Positions 7,335-13,971 of a DNA stretch of 13,971 bases are shown piece by piece. Location: contig NC_090610.1 of assembly GCF_004359215.1 (NCBI RefSeq), positions 14,862,383 to 14,876,353 on the forward strand. The letters are read 5' to 3'. How positions within the stretch are numbered: the stretch's first letter is position 1; the number at the start of each line of letters is the position of its first letter. The translations under genes were made by a program, and so were the position numbers. The notes under the pieces were generated by a model that saw only the letters and a program-made list of their open reading frames with translations, was not told where the DNA came from and made no database searches. This DNA comes from Bremia lactucae. Taxonomy: Eukaryota > Oomycota > Peronosporomycetes > Peronosporales > Peronosporaceae.

Positions 7335-8047
7335 ATGACAGGCCAGCTCCAGCTTCGTGCAGTCTCCGCACCGGATACAGGCAACTGTATGGCGATAGCC
7401 ATTGTACAAGCTTTATGCGACGCAGACGTAGCTGCGGAGGACACCCTGTTAGCTGCGGAGGACACTTTGTTAGCTGCAGCTGCTGGTAGCCTCAAAACTG
7501 GAATTAAACATGCGGGACAGCTGCATCCGGGGGAGCAATTCCCACATGACACACGGGGCCACACTCATCGTAGTGCAACGTGGATGAAAGGGGATGGAGC
7601 CTTCGGCTTCAAAAAAGCAGCTCAAGTGGTATCTGGAGGAATTTGGTAAGAGTCCGTTGGAGAGGAATGCACAAGTCAATGTCCACAACTGAGGCGGCTG
7701 TGAAACGCTCTGTTAGGCTACAAATTTTGTCCGTCAAAACATTTACGTCATCGCCACGGGTGGTGACGGGGATGAGGATTGGCAATGTAGCCTCTACGGC
7801 GGACTGTGGCCGACTCATTGCCCAGGATAAGCAACAGGAGGGTGGCCAATCTTCTTTAGTGTAGCACTTCGCGGGACGCCATTACTCAGCGTTCGCGCAC
7901 CAACGCACTGCAGTACAACCTACTTTAGGCGCTTCTGTGGCACAAAGCCTCGGCGAGTCCATCTCGTCGGAGGTGGTCATGAGTGATGTCGGGCGCGTGC
8001 AAACGGCGGTTGAGAGGGTGGACACAACAATGTCAAGGACGCAAGTA
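7335..8047 (+). pseudogene. LINE-encoded region with OTU-like cysteine-protease boxes (broken)
   Basis: One frame holds APDTGNCMAIAIVQAL (about 7365-7415). Its D-x-G-N-C and following helix resemble the catalytic-Cys box of OTU-family proteases (D-G-N-C). In another frame, INIYVIATGG-like material (IYVIATGGDGDEDWQCSLY, about 7740-7795) would be a core strand. A third open frame, 7865-8047, begins HFAGRHYSAF, which resembles the catalytic-His box. The spacing of about 170 codons fits an OTU domain. Frame changes and a TAG at 7862-7864 break it. The OTU reading is inferred from two short motifs only; the open frame at 7335-7649 itself ends before the His box. Confidence 0.42.
7431..7472 (+). 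repeat. Two-copy 21-base in-frame tandem duplication
   Basis: Units 7431-7451 and 7452-7472 differ at two bases. They encode AAEDTLL twice, so the reading frame is preserved. The duplication sits within the putative OTU-like region of the LINE, just after the Cys box. Confidence 0.85.
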
Positions 8048-8407
8048 TGAGCGGGTACCCCTCCGACTCTCGGAATTTGGAAATGGGTTGTAGTGAGGAG
8101 AGGCAGCATCATTCGGAGTCTCACCGGAATGCACGGTATAGTGCCTTAGAGTCACGGCTGTCAAGATGTCAAGAACCAGAAGTTGGTCCAGAGCACGGAT
8201 CATGGTCATAGTGGTCAGTCGCAGCTCGTCGTACGTGCCCTACAGACGCCTACGCGTTTGAAGCCGAACAAAAGGGCACATCCCTTCGCACCGGAAGAAG
8301 CGAATAGGCACAATGGGTAATCTAGCAACAAGCAAACCGCACTTGAGCTTTTAAATGGGAAGGCTACAACGGGAAGCAGGGCAGCGCTAACGTGCCCGGA
8401 CATTTCT

Positions 8408-8967
8408 ATGCTAACAAACGGGTACTGGCAGAATTTGTGGCAATCTTGGAGTGAGACGTGGGTAGCGGCTACTGGAGTGCTATTTTTAACGCTCGACAGT
8501 AGCCCTGAGCAGTGGTGTCGGGCAGTGCTAGCGGAACCGGTCCAGTTGATGCGGCTGCTTCAACAACTTCCCTTTCAGCATACCCTTCTCAATGCACTAA
8601 GTGATGAGGTAATAGTGGCCTGGATGGCTGCGTGGCGACAGGACTGCCTGTACCTGGGGCTCATGGCGTATCCCAATCGGAAAACTGACCACCCCACACA
8701 GGTGTGGCTAGATGAGGGAAAAGCACGAATGACTAGCGTATCGGGCAATGCGCGGATCCCTGGTGTGCAATGTTCCGCGAGCCAAGACCTTCTTCTACAG
8801 TCAGGTACGGGAAATTTTCATCAGGGCCCAATGTTCTACTTACGCGTAAGTGCCTTTCTCAGACAATTGAAGAGGAGCTCCGGCTGGCACAAACTATTCG
8901 ACAAGACCTCCGCTTGAACGGACTATTCTACGATGGCAATTCAAGCGTGCTCGAACGGGCAAAATGA
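8408..8967 (+). pseudogene. LINE ORF2 upstream region (before the reverse transcriptase)
   Basis: A 169-codon open frame (8408-8917) rich in Trp and Leu (WQNLWQSWSETW; PVQLMRLLQQLPFQHTLLNA; VIVAWMAAWRQD) overlaps a second frame (8770-8967). The second continues the same protein better (ELRLAQTIRQDLRLNGLFYD, then SSVLERAK). The switch, around 8770-8800, looks like a one-base indel. No known domain is recognised. Position, strand and the run-on towards the RT place it in the LINE polyprotein. There is no endonuclease signature here. Confidence 0.5.
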
Positions 8968-9159
8968 CCAAACCATTACGGGGCTGAAATGGATTATTGG
9001 GCAGCCTTTTCGCACTAGGGACACATTTTTGCATCCGAATGGCAGCCAATTCTATGTCAGACACATAGCACCGTGCCGACCACAGCCCTCAAGCTGGCGT
9101 TACACGACTTTATCACCATGCCAACCGATCGAGTCCTCATCCAGACCAAAATGAGCTAC

Positions 9160-10280
9160 TGATGGAACCTTTCTCGATGGCAGAGGTCCTCAGGGCCATC
9201 ACGTCGCTGCTTCCATAGCGGCTGGGCCGGACGGGCTTAACATTTATCAAGGACTATCAAGCCCTAGTAGCACCGGGACTCGTCACAATCCGTAACGACA
9301 TACTGAAGGGACGATCGCCACCAGCCTTTTTTTAAAGGATCTTATCATCCCGCTCTGGAAGAAGGGTGATTCAGCGGACGCAATGGATTATCGGCCGATC
9401 GCGCTACTCCAGCCTGGCTATGAAGTAGTCGCCAAGACGATTCTTAGGGGTCCCGATTCAAGACACTCAACAAGGTTTTGTTCATGAAAGACAAATGTCC
9501 AAAACAGTCATGATGATAATGGCGCAACGATTAACAGCAGCACACGAACCGATCGGGATCCCGCTGCTAGCCGCGCAATTTTACTGCTGGATTTTGCAAG
9601 GCGTATGACACGGTCTCACGCGACTTTTTATTTGAGATTATGAGGTATTTCGGGTTTGTGGAGTCTTTAATTGCCATGATTCGGACCTACACAACAATTC
9701 TACCGCCCGATTTGTGGTTAATGGAAAACTATCCGACCCGATCTCCGTACTCACCGGCATCATACAAAGTTGCCCGTAAGCTCCCTTACTTTTTCTGCTT
9801 GTGACGGAAAGATTGGCAATAGCTCTTTTGCAACGTCCCCGGATACGGGGCTGCAGCATCCAGACATTCCTGGCCTGGAACAGAAATTTTCCGCTTTTGT
9901 GGATGAGTCAACGATTTTCTTCACCACGCGGGGCAGATTCCGGAGGTCATGTGTATCGTGCAGCGCTTCGGGGAGCCCCAGGGTTATCTGTACAACCAGC
10001 AAAGAGTGTATTGATCTTCCTGATCACAGCGGTCGCAATCTCAGATTATGAAGGAATTTCTGCCCTCCGCCATGGTCAAAAGACTAGGTACTTAATATAC
10101 CAGGTAGGAACTGGGGACCTACTGGTTGCAAATTGGGTTTCACGGATTCGAAACGTCAGAAAGCGTCTAGCCACCGCAGTAAGCCTTTCAAGGAGCGTCG
10201 CAAGTCGGTTCTTGCTACTGAATGCTATCATGCTACCAGAAGTGTTATTTACAGCTGCGGTCTTTCGACTCCCGCAATGA
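9160..10280 (+). pseudogene. LINE reverse transcriptase, frameshifted and with a damaged catalytic box
   Basis: Remnants follow the non-LTR RT order. PFSMAEVLRAIT is near 9168-9203. FIKDYQALVAPGLVTIRNDI starts at 9243, broken at a T7 run near 9327-9333. The KDLIIPLWKKGDSADAMDYR block, followed by PIALLQPG, starts at 9335. Motif A, LLDFA-AYDTVSRDFLFEIM, is near 9584-9645 with one base missing at 9599-9600. The FSAFVDESTIF segment at about 9887-9919 is motif C, where the second Asp of the usual F-x-D-D is Glu. Thumb-like remnants (VSRIRNVRKRLATAVSLSRS) lie near 10137-10196. It would have copied element RNA at the target site. It is clearly dead. Confidence 0.8.
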
Positions 10281-10286
10281 CCTCGG

Positions 10287-11470
10287 GTGGAGTTGCACAA
10301 CATTCAGAAGCAATTTTTGTGGCATCACTCCACAACCCCAGTAGACACAAAGTCAATCCAGGTCTGCTATACACTCCACGGGGAGCGGGCGGGATTGGGC
10401 TCGTCTGCATCGACGTCGCTATATATACTAGACTCTCAAATATGCGACGAAGTGGCTTATTCAAAAACGTGATCGCTACTTCTACGCGTGGGCTGCGTGG
10501 TCATTTCAAGATTTGGCGGCTCTGCTAACTGGAGACTATCACCGGCACTGTCCAAAACTGGAAGAAACAGCGCGCGCCTCACCACGCACCTCGGGGCCAC
10601 CCGGTCGAACCAGGAGTTGTACCTTTAATATTATGAAGATATTCCGACACTCACAGACTTGTACACTCAGGAGCACAAGGATTTTGGGCGAATTGCAGTG
10701 GGATCAGAATTCTTGGATCGTGGATAACAAGGGAAGCGTGCTATCGACCAAGAAGTATCTACTACCACCCGCCTGCACGCTGGCTGAATTACACATTCGG
10801 CGAGTTTCAACACTGGATTACCGTATCCGGCTCCCCCAAACAGGGCTGGGTACTAACCATACGCTCCCCAAACAGGGCTGGGTACTAACCATACGCTCCC
10901 TAAACTGGGGCTATGGGTAACAGCCATACTAATGGCAAGCCCATATCTGCCCGCAGCCGAAATTATGCAAATACCGGCTCAGCTAACGCTGCGGAACGGA
11001 CCTGAGGTACTGAACAACTATGTTTGGAGATTTACAAACCGAGGGTTACACACGGGTGCCAACAAGCATACGAGCGACCCCGCTCTGATCATCCTACATC
11101 AGGCCACAAACGGAGTTTAATGGGTCATTCATCACATGACAGATGTGCCCGAATACCAAAGGAGTTGGTGACACTACAACAGCAAACACGAAACACGGCG
11201 CTTGTATTCACAGCGCATCCGCAGATACACAGAGTCCCATGGAGCCTACCACCGTCCATCAAAAACGTGCACGCTTTCAAAGCGATACAACGACAACCGT
11301 TCCATCGCGCCAATTGCAAGGCCATCCCGCACTTACGGCGGTAATCGCCAGATTACAACACCGCGTCGGCTCACACGATGGCAACCACTTTCGATGTCCC
11401 AGTCACCAGCACGTCTCTGGGAACACGGACACGCTCTCACGGAATACCAAATCTGGGTCTGCTACAGAAT
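10287..11470 (+). pseudogene. LINE ORF2 post-RT region (decayed)
   Basis: Broken frames continue the element after the thumb. They include QKQFLWHHSTTPVDTKS (10300-10350), an ARG-GGIGLV-type block in another frame (RGAGGIGLVCIDVAIYT, about 10378-10430, the usual 'KGGLGL' region after the RT), and a 135-codon frame at 10513-10920. From 10932 to 11470 the frames are short and not recognisable. There is no domain call beyond LINE ORF2 linker. Confidence 0.5.
10831..10895 (+). repeat. 32/33-base tandem repeat inside the LINE
   Basis: Unit 1 (10831-10863) and unit 2 (10864-10895) share CAAACAGGGCTGGGTACTAA and the rest of the unit. They differ only by one extra C in the first. A third, degenerate partial copy starts at 10896. 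It lies in the post-RT region and probably arose by slippage during decay. Confidence 0.8.
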
Positions 11471-11525
11471 AGCTCCCTATCAGTTAAATCTGTAATTCCC
11501 GGACCGCGATAAGCACTCGTCATGC

Positions 11526-12101
11526 AAGCGGCATCTGGCATGCGCTGGGCAACACGAAGGACTCCTCCATGTCCTCTGGACTGCGCCGGGGCGTTTAAGT
11601 CTTGGGCATACATCATCAAGCAGTGGACGCGGTCGAAGGTGTCATCCGTGAAATGGGCTTGTATAAACAAGCATCGTTATCGCGACCGGCACCGGCGATT
11701 TCTGCGAACGTGCGGGCGGATATTCAGCACGTATTTCTGGACAACGCGGACATCGTTGGCCGGGCATGAAAAATGATCTGGTGGATAGCGTGCTTTGTGT
11801 GCGTACCACGCTCTGAATTCAGCGGAACAGGAGCATCCATAAGCAGGACAGTGCGTCTACGGAGCAAGAGGTAGCGGAAGTCAAACAAGCCCTGCTTCGC
11901 CAACTCTGAGCGGTCGCGATCAAGGAACGAAGTAGAGATAGGAATGTGAGTACCGGCGTGTCACTCCGCCTAGCCACAGAATTGTTCCAAGACACCATCG
12001 TCGCCCTGCAGCTAACACTGCACAGCCCTCGTCACCGACAGGAGACATCTCCTGGGGTACTTGAATGGCTTAGGACTTTTCAGAAATCTCATAATCCATA
12101 A
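11526..12101 (+). pseudogene. LINE ORF2 C-terminal Cys/His region and tail
   Basis: One frame reads CAGQHEGLLHVLWT near 11550-11585. This fits the C...H-x4-C type zinc-binding motif found at the C terminus of many LINE ORF2 proteins. A one-base change of frame then gives CAGAFKSWAYIIKQW. After 11820 the frame EQEVAEVKQALLRQL leads to a TGA at 11907-11909, then stays open for 63 codons to TAA at 12099-12101 (ending EWLRTFQKSHNP). This sets the likely end of the element's coding part. Confidence 0.55.
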
Positions 12102-12976
12102 ACGGTAAATGAATTGTCACACAGTGACAGATAATGAATTGAATTTGTATTTACATGTGATGTGAAGCTTATCATCAACAAGTGATTCAGGTCCGGGTCG
12201 GAAAACAAACGGACTCTTCCCTGAGTATTAAGTTGGATGACCAGCTCGCTCGAATTAATGCCACTACATCCCAAATGCAAAATGCGACAAGCTGAGTCGG
12301 GGGATAAAGGAAACAACGGCTAGGACATTCTCGCGCCAGGTTCTTTGAAAGGCTTCACCGAAAGGAAGACGTCATTCGACTTCTATACCGATATGAGTGA
12401 GACTAAGGGCAAGTCATCAAGTTAGACGAAATTTAAACGATGTCACAAGCACCATCAGGCCAACTAATTAGATCTTGCAACCCACCTTCGACAATTAACC
12501 CCAGTAGTGCTGTCATGCGAAAGGTGTCCACTTGCAGGCAATAAGACACCTGTCAAGAATCGAACGACGGTCCTCTTTCAACTCAATACCTTTCATGTAA
12601 GCTAGTAGGACGAATCACCTCTAGAGGTTCCTGTGATAGATTCTTTAAAGGATGTGTCGATATTGTTAAGCAACATTAAACTATAAAGTGCGTGTACAAG
12701 CACGGTACAAAATCCGTTGCAGGTGCCGGAGAAAAAGTATCGATTCTCCTAACCTAGGGATACACTTGAATGCAACCCAAATTATCTTTCTTGATGCCGA
12801 GGCCCGGAGTGGTCTTTTGGGTAGTACCTTTGACATACCGTCAATGATTACGTCTTCTCGTGGTATCGGCGTTTGAGCCGGTACCGTTGCAGCGTTCAAT
12901 TATTGAACGCTGGATTAACAAATAGGTGGAACTCAAGCAAAAAATAGAAGCCCAAAACAGAGCGCTTCTCATTTCA
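12102..12976. other. Non-coding or unrecognised stretch between the LINE and the second gypsy element
   Basis: No gene is supported. There are small inverted repeats: TGTCAC/GTGACA at 12115-12129; GGTATCGGC/GCCGGTACC (one mismatch) at 12862-12885; and an 11-base perfect arm pair around one base at 12890-12912. Frames of 62-75 codons on both strands have no recognisable domain. Confidence 0.4.
12890..12912. repeat. Near-perfect 23-base palindrome
   Basis: The arms CAGCGTTCAAT and ATTGAACGCTG flank a single T. It lies 64 bases before the LTR of element B. It could be a footprint or a protein-binding palindrome; nothing shows which. Confidence 0.7.
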
Positions 12977-13260
12977 TGTAACGGGCTAAAGTTGCCCTAA
13001 TGTTACACAGTCCCCATTTAGCACATTTGGTGTACTTAAGGGGATGGTCAATTACTAAACAATAGTAAATAGACCCAACACTCGGGTGTGGTACACATTT
13101 GTGACCAACCCTTGTGGATGTGATGCACATGGGTGCATTCACATTAGGGGGGATGACGCCCAGCGTCATCCATGATGACGGCTAGCGTCATCAGTTACGC
13201 GAGGTATCTATAAAGATACGCTCGCAATACATATTAAATGATATCTATAGAGATACATTT
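12977..13260 (+). repeat. Chain of imperfect hairpins in the U3 part of LTR B
   Basis: Successive inverted repeats with short loops lie at 12977-13007 (TGTAAC/GTTACA and GGGC/GCCC), 13012-13043 (CCCC...GGGG), 13046-13075 (GGTC...GACC, 12 pairs), 13078-13089 (ACAC/GTGT), 13090-13106, 13118-13144 (ATGTGATGCAC/GTGCATTCACAT), 13152-13170 (GATGACGC/GCGTCATC), 13174-13192 (GATGACG/CGTCATC), 13199-13225 and 13236-13260. Most have one bulge or mismatch. The two at 13152 and 13174 are 17/19 identical to each other and carry TGACG/CGTCA half-sites. Confidence 0.75.
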
Positions 13261-13446
13261 TAATTGGTAAAAATAGGTATTTGTATTTAATTCTATTAAA
13301 TATAAATCAGTCTGAAAATTACTACCTACTTGGGAAGTGCGCACGAGGAGACGAGTTACCGCTCCCGTGACGACACTTAACCAGAGTTCTTAGTGTGTTG
13401 GGTGAGGTCGCTAGAGCGTGGCCGCATTACGACGTGCCCGCCTACA
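12977..13446 (+). repeat. 5' LTR of element B (470 bases)
   Basis: It starts TGTAACGGGC and ends GCCCGCCTACA, an imperfect terminal inverted repeat with TG...CA ends. The end is fixed by the primer-binding site two bases later, the same spacing as in element A. Its first 284 bases are an almost continuous chain of imperfect hairpins. The remaining 186 bases (from 13261) begin AT-rich and then become GC-rich. The 3' LTR is out of view. Confidence 0.82.
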
Positions 13447-13448
13447 CT

Positions 13449-13459
13449 TGGTAGCACTT
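13449..13459 (+). other. Primer-binding site of element B
   Basis: TGGTAGCACTT starts two bases after the LTR and is identical to the first 11 bases of the site in element A. Initiator tRNA-Met is the probable primer (inference from the A1-U72 acceptor it implies). Confidence 0.7.
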
Positions 13460-13502
13460 GAAATCCTTCCCACGACCCGCATCTCTGCGTGTGTACGTGA
13501 GG

Positions 13503-13971
13503 ATGAGCCTCAATATTGATTGGGCTCATTTCCCCCACCTCTCCGAACATCATCGGGAGGTGGCAGGGCATATGGCGCAGAGACTTGGTGAACAAGCCCT
13601 GGCCAGGCTCCTGGGCAGTCCTCCTGAGCAACATATTGCTCAGTTGGAGCAGTTTGAGGCATTCGTGCTCGGACAGCGGAGAGCCGCGTCCGAGGCACAG
13701 AGCCATGCTGCGACGGAGCTGCGAGAGGCCTATGCAACTGATATCGTGTCGAACACAGTTGAGGGTGCGTTGACGGGATGTCAAACGTCACCAATTCCTA
13801 CCCAGCTCGTGGAGACTGTGGTAGTGAATAAAACGATGACAAATAGTCATGCGTCCGAATGTCCTGCACAGAGCCGAGAGCCTGTGGCAGTAGACGGCGA
13901 GCTGACAAGAAGTTATGCGTCGCATAAACCGGCACAGTGCCAAGAGCCTGGTGCGGTTGAAAGGGGTGCTT
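13503..13971 (+). CDS. N-terminal part of element B gag, open to the window edge
   Basis: The ATG at 13503 is 56 bases after the LTR end, and the frame is open for 156 codons to the last base, with no stop. The protein begins MSLNIDWAHFPHLSEHHREV. Residues 15-80 are helical and rich in Gln/Glu/Ala/Leu (QHIAQLEQFEAFVLGQRRAA), which suggests a coiled coil. Residues 112-155 are a two-copy 22-residue repeat. No domain is visible yet because the gag core would lie further right. Its place, directly after LTR and primer-binding site, argues for gag. Antisense frames over the same bases (13377-13794) were rejected. It shows no similarity to the gag of element A in the part visible. Confidence 0.65.
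   Translation, partial: MSLNIDWAHFPHLSEHHREVAGHMAQRLGEQALARLLGSPPEQHIAQLEQFEAFVLGQRRAASEAQSHAATELREAYATDIVSNTVEGALTGCQTSPIPTQLVETVVVNKTMTNSHASECPAQSREPVAVDGELTRSYASHKPAQCQEPGAVERGA
13836..13967 (+). repeat. Two-copy 66-base (22-residue) diverged tandem repeat in gag B
   Basis: Units 13836-13901 (begins MTNSHASECPAQSREPVAV) and 13902-13967 (begins LTRSYASHKPAQCQEPGAV) share T-x-S-x-A-S, P-A-Q, E-P and A-V positions. The bases have drifted more than a recent duplication would. Further copies may follow beyond the edge. Confidence 0.75.

Larger units (their letters stand above)
6873..12101 (+). mobile_element. Decayed non-LTR (LINE) retrotransposon, plus strand
   Basis: About 5.2 kb of consistently plus-strand, repeatedly frameshifted coding remnants. 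In order they are a basic N-terminal region (6873-7235), an OTU-like region (7335-8047), a linker protein region (8408-8967), a reverse transcriptase (about 9160-10280), a post-RT region (10287-11470) and a C-terminal Cys/His region with tail (11526-12101). The last frame ends at TAA 12099-12101. No poly(A) or target duplication was found and the 5' border is uncertain. I see no apurinic-type endonuclease domain before the RT; it may be deleted, too decayed, or absent in this lineage. Clade is not assigned. Confidence 0.75.
12977..13971 (+). mobile_element. Second LTR retrotransposon (element B, Ty3/gypsy-like), 5' part, truncated by the window edge
   Basis: The element has a 5' LTR (12977-13446), a CT spacer, a primer-binding site, a short leader and an open frame from 13503 to the edge. 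Its LTR and gag differ from those of element A, apart from the LTR ends and the primer-binding site, so it is a different family. Orientation is rightwards, opposite to element A. The superfamily is inferred from layout and LTR ends, since no pol is visible. Confidence 0.78.

Noticed and set aside
9638..10464. Minus-strand frames over the LINE reverse transcriptase
   Set aside because: The RT motifs are on the plus strand; these are shadows.
12681..12899. Frames of 62-72 codons on both strands before element B
   Set aside because: No domain, unstable composition and a palindromic end; not supported as a gene.
13152..13192. CRISPR-like or attachment-site reading of the two similar GATGACG palindromes
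   Set aside because: Only two copies with no spacer pattern, inside a eukaryotic LTR; better explained as part of the hairpin chain.
13377..13794. Minus-strand frames of 94 and 135 codons across the LTR/gag start of element B
   Set aside because: They cross the LTR boundary and primer-binding site and oppose the gag frame.

Overview
The window looks like nuclear DNA of an oomycete, most likely a Peronosporales genome (Phytophthora or a downy mildew). This is inferred from four things: gene-sized islands set among retrotransposon wrecks, a short 71-base intron, the style of the Ty3/gypsy LTRs, and the sequence of elongation factor 2. No species can be named from the sequence alone.

Layout, left to right. 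(1) 1-1568, minus strand: the 5' part of a Ty3/gypsy retrotransposon. It has an LTR (1115-1568), a primer-binding site and a gag ORF broken inside its zinc knuckle; the rest runs off the left edge. (2) 1776-2234, plus: an intact twin-CX9C mitochondrial protein of the CHCHD2/CHCHD10/MIX17 family. (3) 2690-5340, plus: an intact translation elongation factor 2. Its start codon is cut off from the rest of the coding sequence by an intron placed directly after the ATG. (4) 5619-6299, plus: a pseudogene of ATP-dependent NAD(P)H-hydrate dehydratase with several stops and frameshifts. (5) 6469-6812, minus: a fragment of a LINE ORF1-type protein with a CCHC knuckle. (6) About 6873-12101, plus: a decayed non-LTR retrotransposon. 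It shows a possible OTU-like cysteine-protease region, a reverse transcriptase with a damaged catalytic box, and a C-terminal Cys/His region. (7) 12102-12976: no recognisable gene. (8) 12977-13971, plus: a second, different Ty3/gypsy element with its LTR, primer-binding site and the start of a gag ORF that stays open to the right edge.

The two intact genes are housekeeping functions (mitochondrial intermembrane space and cytosolic translation) and share no pathway. Both lie in a 3.8-kb stretch enclosed by transposon debris. The two gypsy elements point outwards, so the U3 ends of both LTRs face the gene island, and the left LTR ends 207 bases from the CHCHD2-like start codon.

The points most worth a second look are the chain of about ten imperfect hairpins that tiles the first 284 bases of the right LTR, the comparable palindromes and three-way-junction fold in the left LTR, the ATG-split intron and diphthamide-loop substitution in EF-2, the NAD(P)HX dehydratase pseudogene, and the OTU-like boxes in the LINE. 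I found no clear evidence of a wholly new system.
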